In this document: one piece after another, positions 1 through 6,459 of the stretch
How positions within the stretch are numbered: the first letter of the stretch is position 1
Layout: every line of letters starts with the position of its first letter
Assembly (NCBI GenBank): GCA_024277485.1
Contig: JAJRVA010000052.1
Coordinates: forward strand, 1-8,913
Length of the DNA stretch: 8,913 nucleotides
Source: Deltaproteobacteria bacterium
GTDB lineage: Bacteria > Desulfobacterota > Desulfobulbia > Desulfobulbales > Desulfobulbaceae
Direction: 5' to 3'
Program-made: the position numbers and the translations under genes
The notes under the pieces: model-generated
Told to the model about the DNA's origin: nothing
Database searches by the model: none
Seen by the model: only the letters and a program-made list of their open reading frames with translations

Positions 1-486
1 ATGGCAAAACTCAAATTCAAGGTTCCCACGCCGGGTCTTCTCGGCTACCGGTCCGAATTCATGACCGATACCCGGGGAATGGGAGTGATGAATTATGTCT
101 TTGCGGAATGGGGCCCCCATGCCGGTGAAATCCAGAACCGGAAAAGCGGTGTCATGATCGTCAAGGAAGCCTGTACCACGGTGGCCTACGCCCTCTTCAA
201 CCTGCAGGACCGCGGCCACCTGTTTTTAGGCCCTGGAGTCGCTGTCTACAGGGGACAGATAATCGGCGAGCATTGCCGGCCAGCCGACCTTGTCGTCAAC
301 CCGGCCAAGGGAAAAAAACTGACCAACATGCGGGCCTCGGGTTCTGACGAGGCGGTTATTTTAACTCCGCCCCTTGACATGAGCCTGGAAGATTGCATAG
401 CATATATCAATGACGATGAACTGGTCGAAATCACGCCGGCCGCGATCCGGCTTCGCAAGAGGAAGGATGCAAAAATCAGGGCGTGA
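1..486 (+). CDS. typA: TypA/BipA translational GTPase, C-terminal part (5' end outside window)
   Basis: This is the last 161 residues of TypA/BipA, an EF-G-like GTPase that binds the ribosome and supports growth and 50S assembly under stress or cold. The stretch covers the end of the domain V-like region and the BipA-specific C-terminal domain. Family signatures are visible: PTPGLLGYRSEF near residues 9-20, FNLQDRGHLFLG near 66-77, the GKKLTNMRASGSDEAV block near 104-119, and DDELVEITPAAIRLRKR near the end. The family is about 590-610 residues long, so the ATG at base 1 is almost certainly an internal methionine. The GTPase domain must lie upstream of the window. The TGA stop at 484-486 is followed 39 bases later by a small same-strand membrane-protein gene, which could be co-transcribed. 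Family assignment is very secure. Confidence 0.96.
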   Translation: MAKLKFKVPTPGLLGYRSEFMTDTRGMGVMNYVFAEWGPHAGEIQNRKSGVMIVKEACTTVAYALFNLQDRGHLFLGPGVAVYRGQIIGEHCRPADLVVNPAKGKKLTNMRASGSDEAVILTPPLDMSLEDCIAYINDDELVEITPAAIRLRKRKDAKIRA

Positions 487-525
487 CCGGATAAACCGCA
501 AAATTTCTTTCCATGGTAAGCGACT

Positions 526-687
526 ATGCAGGAAATTCTATTTATAGGGATCGCTGTCGCGGCAGCCATCGGGACCTTTGTCCTGGTTTCCAAAAAGAGC
601 GGTAACGACTGTATCCCCTGACTGCTTCTCTACAGTTCCCTCGGGGTGGGAATCGGATCATATGCCCTGCTGAAATTTCTTTTCTGA
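526..687 (+). CDS. Candidate small membrane selenoprotein with CxxU motif (in-frame TGA 619-621)
   Basis: Read conventionally, the ATG at 526 gives a 31-residue peptide ending at TGA 619-621. Read through that TGA, the frame stays open for 21 more codons to a second TGA at 685-687, giving 53 residues. The first half has a hydrophobic helix (residues 3-21), then a polar loop with KKSGND, then Cys29-Ile-Pro-[TGA32]. The part after the TGA is again hydrophobic, [14 protein letters not shown] and onward, like a second membrane helix. Selenocysteine at the TGA would give C-I-P-U, the CxxU redox arrangement known from many selenoproteins, placed at the membrane surface. A stem-loop follows at 635-653. 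A weak GGTAAG precedes the start by 5 bases. The 3' end overlaps the convergent Nudix gene by 30 bases. I do not recognise the family. The alternatives are a true 31-residue peptide, or a decayed gene with a chance open frame after the stop. Confidence 0.5.
635..653 (+). promoter_or_regulatory. SECIS-like stem-loop downstream of the in-frame TGA
   Basis: GTTCCC (635-640) can pair with GGGAAT (648-653), including one terminal G-U pair, and closes a 7-base loop TCGGGGT. The loop begins 20 bases after the TGA at 619-621. Bacterial SECIS elements lie within the coding frame just downstream of UGA, and their apical loop is roughly 16-37 bases away with G and GU in it. This hairpin fits in distance, stem size and the GGGGU content. 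It departs from the usual rule of a G in the first two loop positions, and the lower stem near the TGA is weak. No T-run follows, so it does not look like an intrinsic terminator. Confidence 0.35.
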
Positions 688-1101
688 CATGGAAAAGTAA
701 TCGGCCAGAATCTGCGCGTGATCAAAGGCCAGTTCCGGCAGGGTATCGCGGCTGAAAACAGCAGCCTTTTCCGCGTCATCAGCGCCAACCGGCATCCCCG
801 ACGCCCTGGCAATAAACACGGTTGAAGCCGTGTGCATTCTCGGGTCCCGACCGGGATCGGAATAGGTATGAAACTGCCGCAGCTGCTTCACCTGCAGACA
901 GGTTTCCTCAAGGGCCTCCCGTACCGCGGCATCCTCGTACGACTCTCCATAGTCAACGAAACCGCCCGGCAATGCCCAGCCATAGGGCGGATTCTTTCTC
1001 TTGATCAGGACAATACCGCCATCAACTTCAATGATGATGTCCACTGTCGGCACCGGATTCCTGAAAACCGGCAGTTCAGCCCCGCACTTCGTACACTTCA
1101 T
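658..1101 (-). CDS. Nudix hydrolase with N-terminal zinc-ribbon motif
   Basis: This 147-residue protein is a Nudix hydrolase, a family that cleaves nucleoside diphosphates linked to another group (NDP-sugars, ADP-ribose, oxidised NTPs) with Mg2+. The Nudix box runs from Gly47 through Glu53, Arg61, Glu62, Glu65 and Glu66 (GFVDYGE, then REALEE). The catalytic acidic residues are intact, but the usual Gly after EEx is Cys68. The N-terminus has a CxxC pair (Cys3, Cys6), a short half zinc ribbon seen in some ADP-ribose or NADH pyrophosphatase-like members. The cores LIKRK and WALPGG are typical. It starts with ATG 34 bases after the HAD phosphatase gene and is the last gene of the minus-strand cluster. 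Its tail overlaps the candidate selenoprotein gene by 30 bases. The family is sure; the substrate cannot be read from sequence. Confidence 0.93.
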   Translation of the reverse strand: MKCTKCGAELPVFRNPVPTVDIIIEVDGGIVLIKRKNPPYGWALPGGFVDYGESYEDAAVREALEETCLQVKQLRQFHTYSDPGRDPRMHTASTVFIARASGMPVGADDAEKAAVFSRDTLPELAFDHAQILADYFSMSEKKFQQGI

Positions 1102-1135
1102 AAAACAGAATCAATCAAAAACCGAATATACCTGT

Positions 1136-1711
1136 TCAAAAACACAATGCCCTGATCTCCTGCCAGCTGTTGACCGTGGCAAAGGAGTGTCTGCCCTCGT
1201 TCCAGGGCTGGGAAAAAACAACCGGTTGAATCCCGGTCCCGGCAAGCTGCCGACACGTTTCCGCCCGGTCATCAACAAAATATTCCAGGCCGTGTTCCTG
1301 TATATGGCGGGGTTTATCGTCATGGGCGCCCATGGCGACGATACGGATGTTAGTGCATGCTGCGGGGCGCATGACGGTATACAGCCAGTCCCGGACAGGG
1401 GCAGGATCAGGCCGGGCTGTTACCAGGGTTATGGTCGCGTGCCCGGTCAATTCTTCCAGGACCTCGATCGCTCCGGCCATGGGACGCAGACCGGCTTCGA
1501 CGGAATTGAGCAGAATCCGTCGAAAAACCGCCTCAACAACCTCGGGCTCCATGTCCAGGCACTGCTCCACCTCAAAACTGGTAATGTCCTCAAGCCTGAT
1601 GGAACAGTAGCCATAGTCTTCGCAGGCCAACCGGATAAAGGCCTCGGCCGTGTCTGCAACGACCCCGTCAAAATCAAAGCCTAACCGTGCCGGATGAATC
1701 TTCTGCACCAC
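1136..1711 (-). CDS. HAD-superfamily phosphatase, 5'-nucleotidase (NT5C)-like
   Basis: This 191-residue protein has the HAD hydrolase motifs in order. Motif I is GFDFDGVVAD, with nucleophile Asp13 and acid/base Asp15. Motif II is TLVTARP with Thr98. The motif III lysine is probably Lys133 in DDKPRHI. Motif IV is YFVDDRAE with Asp147 and Asp148 for Mg2+. A helical cap region lies between about 22 and 85. The layout resembles the compact 5'(3')-deoxyribonucleotidase-like HAD group, so a nucleotide or small phosphoester substrate is likely but not proven. The start is GTG, directly followed by a second GTG, behind a purine-rich GGGGGAGAGGA Shine-Dalgarno stretch; either GTG could be used. It begins 18 bases after the ketopantoate reductase stop and precedes the Nudix gene by 34 bases. 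The pairing of a HAD nucleotidase with a Nudix enzyme suggests nucleotide housekeeping. Confidence 0.85.
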   Translation of the reverse strand: MVQKIHPARLGFDFDGVVADTAEAFIRLACEDYGYCSIRLEDITSFEVEQCLDMEPEVVEAVFRRILLNSVEAGLRPMAGAIEVLEELTGHATITLVTARPDPAPVRDWLYTVMRPAACTNIRIVAMGAHDDKPRHIQEHGLEYFVDDRAETCRQLAGTGIQPVVFSQPWNEGRHSFATVNSWQEIRALCF

Positions 1712-1729
1712 TCCTCTCCCCCGTGTGCG

Positions 1730-2677
1730 TCAGGCATAGGACGCTTCCAGTTCCCTGATTAGGCGAACAAGCTCTGCATTTGCCGGCGTCGCGATGCCAC
1801 ACTCCGCCCCTGCCGCGACTATGGCGCCGTTAATGGCATCAATTTCGGTCAGCCGCTTCTGCAGAACATCCTGCCGCATGGAAGAGGTATTGTGCCGGGT
1901 TGCTTCGCAGACCGCAAAGGTTGCCTGGACAGGATCTGTTTCCACCGGAATATTTTTTGCCCTGGCCACACGTTCCGCCTCCCTGACCGCCGTTTCCATG
2001 GTCTCTTTTATTGACTGGGAATTGAGCAGTTCCCCGTTCCGGCAACCGTGGATCGCTGTAAGCGCGTTGATACCGACGTTGACAAAAAGCTTGGCCCAGA
2101 TATGCCGCAGCGGTTGAGCTGTTCTCTCGGTCCGCAAACCGGCCTTGTTGAGAAGAGCGATGATGTCCGCCAGTTTCCTGTCACTGTCTGTGCTGCCTGC
2201 CGCCAGCAGGCCCAGGCGGGTCAGGCCGCTGCCGCCGTGCCTGACGTGGCCGGGGGCGACCAGGGTAGCGCCTTCCGAAGTAATCCCCATCCCCGCCGCT
2301 GCCGGGACTTGACTGATCGCCTCCAGGTGACCGATGCCGTTCTGCATGGCCAGCAGCAGGGTATCCGGGACAAGAAAAGGAGTGAACCGGACAAGGGCGG
2401 AAGAGACAACAGTGGATTTAACGCAGAGAAAAACAACATCCGCACCGGCACAGATCTCGGGATCAAGGGTAACATGGGGGCGGCAGCGGATTTTCCGTCC
2501 TGCCTCTTCAAAGAGAAAACCATTTGCCTGCAGGAGTTCAGCCCGCTCCGGCCTGTAATCGAGAAGATGGAGAGAAAAACAGTCATTGCCGGTCCCGCTC
2601 TTATCCCGGTGCAGGAGGCCAAGCCTGGCGGCAAGAAGTGATCCCAGCGCCCCGGGACCGACAATGACGATACGCAA
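1730..2677 (-). CDS. panE: 2-dehydropantoate 2-reductase (ketopantoate reductase)
   Basis: This protein reduces ketopantoate to pantoate with NADPH, a cytoplasmic step toward pantothenate and CoA. The 315 residues begin with the Rossmann motif GPGALGSLLAARL (residues 7-19). VVFLCVKS (81-88) and MQNGIG (111-116) follow. The C-terminal domain has AKLFVNVGINALTAIHGC, with the catalytic lysine equivalent at Lys196 and Asn200, then TSSMRQD and RLTEID with the conserved Glu278. This is the normal size for the family, with a slightly long loop around residues 22-32. The start is TTG: the canonical MRIVIVGPG terminus begins there, and GGAG sits six bases upstream. The gene follows the lipoprotein gene by 18 bases and precedes the HAD gene by 18, so an operon is likely. 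Some KPR-family paralogues act on other 2-keto acids, but the catalytic motifs here fit PanE well. Confidence 0.9.
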   Translation of the reverse strand: MRIVIVGPGALGSLLAARLGLLHRDKSGTGNDCFSLHLLDYRPERAELLQANGFLFEEAGRKIRCRPHVTLDPEICAGADVVFLCVKSTVVSSALVRFTPFLVPDTLLLAMQNGIGHLEAISQVPAAAGMGITSEGATLVAPGHVRHGGSGLTRLGLLAAGSTDSDRKLADIIALLNKAGLRTERTAQPLRHIWAKLFVNVGINALTAIHGCRNGELLNSQSIKETMETAVREAERVARAKNIPVETDPVQATFAVCEATRHNTSSMRQDVLQKRLTEIDAINGAIVAAGAECGIATPANAELVRLIRELEASYA

Positions 2678-2695
2678 GGAGTACTCCAGCGTTTT

Positions 2696-3580
2696 TTATT
2701 TTATTTCAGCGTCCTCGATGATAACGCTGTATTTATACCCGGCGCCGAAGTCGCGATCTTTACTCAGCGTGCCCTCAACCACGACAACAGAGTCTTTTTC
2801 TACCTGTGCCATGGTGGTCACCACCAGGTCATGGGTCTTCTGGGCAGCGTCACCGGTTCCGTCCTGGATGTGGAGCCAGTTTTTCCCCATGATCATGGGA
2901 GACACCTTCACAACCTTGCCCCTGACCTTGATCTTCTGCTTGTCGAGATCCTTGCTTTTTGCAAAGAGTTCGCTGACCGTATAGGCATTCTCGCCCTCGG
3001 CCTTTTCCACCTTGACCGTCGCTGCAGGAGCTACTGCGGCCTGGCTTCCGCCTGTCTCCTGGGACGGATTTACCATGGTAGAACCACTGGCAGATCCTTC
3101 GGCCTGCAGTGCCTGGGCAAAACTGTCTCCACCGGCAGCGCCGGATCCAATCGGCGGCGCATTGGGAACATTGGCATGGGGATCAGCCGCGGCAGTCCCT
3201 GCTGTTCCTCCAGCCAGTCCACCGGCAAAAATAATGGAATCAAAGGTGCGGCCAAGGGTCTTGGACTCGAAGTTGAGCATCTCCATGCCGCTGGTAACAC
3301 TTACCTCCTGGCCTTTTTCCACCTTTGTCTGCGGAATGGCGACCCAGGCAGGGCCCTGGTCGTCATCAATCTGCAGGTACGTATATCCACCGACATCCAT
3401 GGTCTCCAGGACCTTGCCTGTGATATCAATGGTTGGCTGTGTTGCCTGCATCGGCGCCTGCCGGGAGGCTGCCGGGTTTTTTTCCACCTGGGCAGAGCCT
3501 TCCTGGTCAGCGGATTTGCACCCGGTTACACTGACCAGCAAGAAAAAAACTGCTAACGCAATCTGGCTTTGATACAACAT
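2696..3580 (-). CDS. Lipoprotein with two OB-fold-like domains, NrfJ-like
   Basis: This 294-residue exported protein starts with a hydrophobic signal (residues 5-19) ending in a lipobox-like VTGC, so Cys21 should carry the lipid. Two similar beta-rich domains follow. The first (about 50-118) reads IDITGKVLET, GGYTYLQIDD, AWVAIPQTKVEKG and GMEMLNFESKTLGRTFDSIIF, the pattern of NrfJ-type proteins found beside cytochrome nitrite reductases. The second (about 199-294) has KIKVRGKVVKV, NWLHIQDGTG, LVVTT and VVVEGTLSKDRDFGAGY, an OB-fold-like layout. They are joined by a Gly/Ala/Pro/Ser-rich linker (about 121-198). The protein probably acts in the periplasm as a binding or assembly accessory; no partner cytochrome is in view. 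The start is ATG with AGGAGA seven bases upstream. It is the first gene of a likely operon with panE. Lipoprotein and domain calls are good; the function is open. Confidence 0.8.
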   Translation of the reverse strand: MLYQSQIALAVFFLLVSVTGCKSADQEGSAQVEKNPAASRQAPMQATQPTIDITGKVLETMDVGGYTYLQIDDDQGPAWVAIPQTKVEKGQEVSVTSGMEMLNFESKTLGRTFDSIIFAGGLAGGTAGTAAADPHANVPNAPPIGSGAAGGDSFAQALQAEGSASGSTMVNPSQETGGSQAAVAPAATVKVEKAEGENAYTVSELFAKSKDLDKQKIKVRGKVVKVSPMIMGKNWLHIQDGTGDAAQKTHDLVVTTMAQVEKDSVVVVEGTLSKDRDFGAGYKYSVIIEDAEIK

Positions 3581-3635
3581 GTGTCGTTCTCCTGAATATT
3601 CAAAATTTTATAAAAAGAGTGGCCTGGTAAAACTT

Positions 3636-3654
3636 CCCCTATACTTATAAGGGG
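3636..3654. promoter_or_regulatory. Interrupted inverted repeat over the -10 region, possible operator
   Basis: CCCCT (3636-3640), nine AT-rich bases, then AGGGG (3650-3654) form a symmetric CCCCT-N9-AGGGG element. It covers the -10 box and expected start point of the lipoprotein-operon promoter. The position suits a repressor site, but the arms are only five bases and no known regulator is recognised. Confidence 0.3.
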
Positions 3655-3672
3655 TCGCTTACGCCGTGTCAA
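3644..3672 (-). promoter_or_regulatory. Sigma-70 promoter for the lipoprotein-panE-HAD-Nudix operon
   Basis: On the minus strand a perfect -35 TTGACA (3667-3672) is followed after 17 bases by TATAAG (3644-3649), a 5/6 match to the -10 consensus. Transcription would start near 3637, leaving a leader of about 55 bases before the ATG at 3580. The promoter lies just downstream of the SGNH gene, so the operon can be expressed independently of glgX. Confidence 0.7.
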
Positions 3673-3685
3673 CTGCCGATGACAA

Positions 3686-4219
3686 TCAGAACACGCTTTC
3701 AAGATGTTCCTGCACGGCTGTGGCAAGGACTGTATATCCATGCGGACTGAAATGAACCCCGTCCGGCAGAAAACAGGGATTGCCCACCGGGCGGCAATAC
3801 AGGTCAAAGGCAGCGGAAAGCTCCAGAAAGAGGCAGCCTGACCTGTCCGCCGTCTCCCTGAGTTCGGCGTTGACCGATTCCAGGGTGCCAGCATGAAGAA
3901 AAGGCAGGCGCATGGGTGCCAGGCCGATCACCGTCAGACCGGCTTCCGGCTCCAGTTGCTTAAGTCGCGGCAGCATGGTTGCAAAGACTGCCGGAAAGCT
4001 CAGGTCACCCATGAGCAGGTTGTTTGTGCCTGACATGATGAAGATGTGGTCCGGGTCTGCTGTCCTTTCAACTTCCCATCCCAGGCGGGCAGCCAGTTCA
4101 CCGGCTGTTTCCCCTGACACGCCCCGATTCACCGTCATGTATCCCGGCAGAAGCGTATCCCATTCTCCATATTCAATTAAAGAATCACCTAACAACAGAA
4201 GTGTCTTCATGCTTTCCAT
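3686..4219 (-). CDS. SGNH/GDSL-family esterase or lipase
   Basis: This 177-residue hydrolase shows the SGNH blocks. Block I is LLLGDSLIEYG with nucleophile Ser13, block II is NRGVSGET with Gly33, block III is SGTNNLL with the oxyanion Asn in GTNN (64-67), and block V is PDGVHFSPHGY with Asp153 and His156. The length is typical of a single-domain TesA- or GDSL-like enzyme. I see no signal peptide, so it should be cytoplasmic. It could hydrolyse acyl or acetyl esters, including carbohydrate esters. The start at 4219 has AGGGA six bases upstream; a second ATG at 4210 is possible. It lies 33 bases behind the glgX stop with no visible terminator between, so the two are probably co-transcribed. A role in deacylating sugar substrates is only inferred from that neighbour. 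Confidence 0.9.
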   Translation of the reverse strand: MESMKTLLLLGDSLIEYGEWDTLLPGYMTVNRGVSGETAGELAARLGWEVERTADPDHIFIMSGTNNLLMGDLSFPAVFATMLPRLKQLEPEAGLTVIGLAPMRLPFLHAGTLESVNAELRETADRSGCLFLELSAAFDLYCRPVGNPCFLPDGVHFSPHGYTVLATAVQEHLESVF

Positions 4220-4241
4220 CCATGGTCCCTGTACGCATTTT

Positions 4242-4276
4242 TCCTTCCACCTTCAGCCACCTTCAGTTCCACCTTC
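4242..4276 (-). repeat. GGTGGAA-like short repeats at the glgX 3' end
   Basis: On the minus strand, two exact GGTGGAA heptamers (4267-4273 and 4245-4251), a related GGTGGC and flanking GGTGAA units surround and include the glgX stop codon at 4253-4255. The same heptamer forms a tidier tandem array at 7449-7478. Here the units are irregularly spaced (interrupted by CTGAA), so this is a degenerate cluster rather than a clean tandem repeat. Confidence 0.5.
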
Positions 4277-6391
4277 ACCCCGAACTTCCCCGGACTGGAG
4301 AACAATACAGCTCATCGGATACACGGTTACCCTGCTTCCCGCTGACACGGCTTCCGCGGCCGCCCGGGAGACAAAATCGGCCGGAGGCGCAAGGTATGTA
4401 TTGATAATTCTTTTCCAACCGCCTGCGCCGTGTCGTGTAACCGGCTCCGGAACTGTAAAGATTTTCTCCTGGCGGCGATGGCCGTTGATCATAATAAAAA
4501 AGTCATCATCCCCGGTTTCAAGGACAGAACCGTTCAGGGTCAGGCCCAGGGTCTTGCACTCGCCGGACCAGTCCTGCTCTCCCGGATTCAGGGACTGCCA
4601 GATGATTTCGTGCAGGTGCGGCGGATCATCCTGGGGGTGGAAGGCCATGAAAAAATCATCACGCCTGAAAACGGGATGCTCCCGCCGCAGGCGGATCAGT
4701 TTCCGGAAAAAATCAAACTGGCGCTTGTTCTTCGCAAGGAGATCCCAGTCCACCCAGCCTGTCGCATTGTCCTGGCACCAGGCATTGTTATTCCCCTGCT
4801 GGCTGCGGCCGAACTCATCGCCCGCCACCAGCATGGGCACCCCCTGGGACAGGAAAAGGATCACCGCCATGCTCCGGAGACGACGGGAGCGCAGGGCCAG
4901 GATATCCCGGTCTTCCGTTTCCCCTTCTGCCCCGCTGTTCCAGCTGATGTTATTGTTTTCACCGTCGCGGTTCTCTTCACCGTTCATCAGGTTGTGTTTT
5001 TCATTGTAACTGACCAGGTCGTACAGGGTGAACCCGTCATGACTGGTGATAAAGTTGATTGAATTGCATGGCCGCCGGTCACCGGAGCCGTAGAGATCCG
5101 AGCTGCCGGCGATACGGGTTGCCAGCGCGGAAACATTTCCCGGGTAGCCGCACATGAAGGCCCGGATATCATCCCTGAACCGGCCGTTCCACTCTGCCCA
5201 GCGTTTGTGGGCGGAAAAACTTCCCACCTGGTAGAGTCCCGCGGCATCCCATGCCTCGGCGATTATTTTTGTGTCCGCCAGGACAGGGTCTTCCGCTATT
5301 TGTTCAACCACCGGGGGATTGGCAAGGACATTCCCCTGCTGGTCCCGGCCTAAAATCGAGGCCAGGTCGAACCTGAACCCGTCCACATGCATTTCCACCA
5401 CCCACCAGCGCAGCGCGCTCATGATCAGGTTTCTCACTATGGGATGGTTGCAGTTCAGGGTATTGCCGCAGCCGGAAAAATTGAGGTAGTCTCTTGTCTC
5501 GGGATCAAGCAGGTAATAAATAATGTTATCAATGCCCCGGAAACTCGTGGTGGGGCCATCCTTTCCCCCCTCGGCGGTATGGTTGAACACCACATCAAGA
5601 ATGACCTCGATGCCCGCCCGGTGCAGCGCCTTGACCATATCACGGAACTCGTTGATCTGGCTGCCGGCCGCGACACAGTAATTTGACTTGGGAGCAAAAA
5701 ACGAAAGGGGGCTGTATCCCCAGAAATTCCTCAATCTCTCGCCTGTTTCCGGGTTGGTTAAAAGGGTTTCATTTTCATTTAATTCCGTAACAGGCATCAG
5801 CTCGACCGCGGTGATGCCCAGTTCCCTGAGATAGGGAATTTTCTCCACCACTCCGGCAAATGTGCCGGGGTGGTGGACGCCGGACGAGGAATGGGCGGTA
5901 AACCCCCGCACATGCATCTCGTAAATAACGCTGTCTTTCAGGGCGGTTTTCAGCGGCCGGTCCCCCTCCCAGTCATACTCCGACTTCTGTACCAGACAGC
6001 AGGGCCGCCTGCCGAGACAGTGCCGCTCCTCCCCCCATGACGAGGAAGTGAGGGCCTTGGCATACGGATCTATCAGGATGATATCTTCATCAAACCGGTG
6101 CCCGCTGCCGGCCGGGTCCGAGGGGCCGCCTATTCTGTACCCGTATCTGAATGACTGCGGCAGGTTCGCGACCAGGATATGCCATATATTGCCGGTCCGG
6201 TTTTTTTCCGGATCAAGGACAAACTCCACCTGGCCGGCCCTGTCCCGGTCTCCTGAAACATCACCAAAATCCAGCACAAGGGAAACTGATTCGCCGTGTC
6301 GTGAAAAAACGGCAAAATTGACTCCCTCCGGGAAAAAAGCTGCCCCTTCCGGCTGAGGATGACCAGTTTCCACTCTGAGTGTGTTTTTCAT
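4253..6391 (-). CDS. glgX: Glycogen debranching enzyme (isoamylase type, GH13)
   Basis: This 712-residue cytoplasmic enzyme cleaves alpha-1,6 branch links of glycogen, working with glycogen phosphorylase. The N-terminal CBM48/isoamylase domain (about 10-100) contains EGVNFAVFSRHGESVSLVL. The GH13 barrel follows with YEMHVRGFT (157-165), DVVFNHTAEGG (266-276), DGFRFDLASIL with the nucleophile Asp342, IIAEAWD with acid/base Glu379, and NFITSHDGFTLYDLV with His451-Asp452. NGEENRDGENNN and LVAGDEFGRSQQGNNNAWCQD are typical of GlgX/TreX enzymes. The length is normal. The C-terminus ends in a Gly/Glu-rich tail encoded within a GGTGGAA-like repeat. The start is ATG with CAGGTC five bases upstream. 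A strong Fur-box-like sequence begins eight bases before the start. No glycogen synthase or phosphorylase gene is in the window. Confidence 0.95.
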   Translation of the reverse strand: MKNTLRVETGHPQPEGAAFFPEGVNFAVFSRHGESVSLVLDFGDVSGDRDRAGQVEFVLDPEKNRTGNIWHILVANLPQSFRYGYRIGGPSDPAGSGHRFDEDIILIDPYAKALTSSSWGEERHCLGRRPCCLVQKSEYDWEGDRPLKTALKDSVIYEMHVRGFTAHSSSGVHHPGTFAGVVEKIPYLRELGITAVELMPVTELNENETLLTNPETGERLRNFWGYSPLSFFAPKSNYCVAAGSQINEFRDMVKALHRAGIEVILDVVFNHTAEGGKDGPTTSFRGIDNIIYYLLDPETRDYLNFSGCGNTLNCNHPIVRNLIMSALRWWVVEMHVDGFRFDLASILGRDQQGNVLANPPVVEQIAEDPVLADTKIIAEAWDAAGLYQVGSFSAHKRWAEWNGRFRDDIRAFMCGYPGNVSALATRIAGSSDLYGSGDRRPCNSINFITSHDGFTLYDLVSYNEKHNLMNGEENRDGENNNISWNSGAEGETEDRDILALRSRRLRSMAVILFLSQGVPMLVAGDEFGRSQQGNNNAWCQDNATGWVDWDLLAKNKRQFDFFRKLIRLRREHPVFRRDDFFMAFHPQDDPPHLHEIIWQSLNPGEQDWSGECKTLGLTLNGSVLETGDDDFFIMINGHRRQEKIFTVPEPVTRHGAGGWKRIINTYLAPPADFVSRAAAEAVSAGSRVTVYPMSCIVLQSGEVRGEGGTEGG

Positions 6392-6399
6392 GTTGACCT

Positions 6400-6418
6400 G
6401 ATAATGATAATCATTTAT
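6400..6418. promoter_or_regulatory. Fur-box-like operator upstream of glgX
   Basis: The plus strand from 6400 reads GATAATGATAATCATT and then TAT. The first 16 bases match the 19-base Fur consensus exactly, and only the last three differ. Its core AATGAT-A-ATCATT (6403-6415) is a perfect palindrome. The site ends eight bases before the glgX ATG and covers the likely glgX -10 box and start point. This geometry suits repression of glgX by Fur or a related iron-type regulator. It lies about 95 bases upstream of the divergent DUF1566 gene. Confidence 0.6.
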
Positions 6419-6442
6419 GGTTACAGGTACGCGCTATGGAAA
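6414..6442 (-). promoter_or_regulatory. Possible glgX promoter
   Basis: On the minus strand TTTCCA (6437-6442; 4/6) and CATAAA (6414-6419; 4/6) are separated by 17 bases. The start point would fall near 6407, giving a leader of about 15 bases. Both boxes are weak matches. The call rests on the correct spacing and on the overlap of the -10 with the Fur-like site. Confidence 0.35.
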
Positions 6443-6451
6443 GGGTACCTG
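6424..6451. repeat. Inverted repeat CAGGTAC/GTACCTG in the divergent intergenic region
   Basis: CAGGTAC (6424-6430) and GTACCTG (6445-6451) are perfect 7-base inverted arms separated by 14 bases. The element lies between glgX and the DUF1566 gene and could be an operator with half-sites about two helical turns apart, or a weak hairpin. No T-run follows, so it is not a terminator. Confidence 0.45.
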
Positions 6452-6459
6452 CAATCATC

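Noticed and set aside
1..3. ATG at base 1 as the true start of a short protein
   Set aside because: The sequence is the C-terminal third or less of TypA, so the methionine is internal and the gene is cut by the window edge.
635..653. Intrinsic terminator between typA and the Nudix gene
   Set aside because: The hairpin has no T-run on either strand, and both flanking frames continue through it.
1001..1684. Long plus-strand open frame of 227 codons opposite the HAD gene
   Set aside because: It lies antisense to a gene with intact HAD motifs, its translation matches no family I recognise, and it has no convincing ribosome site.
2048..2641. 197-codon plus-strand open frame opposite panE
   Set aside because: PanE motifs are continuous on the minus strand; this frame shows no recognisable domain.
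3912..5009. 365-codon plus-strand open frame opposite the SGNH and glgX genes
   Set aside because: It spans two genes with clear catalytic motifs on the other strand. Its Ser/Arg/Pro-rich translation is typical of an antisense shadow in GC-rich DNA.
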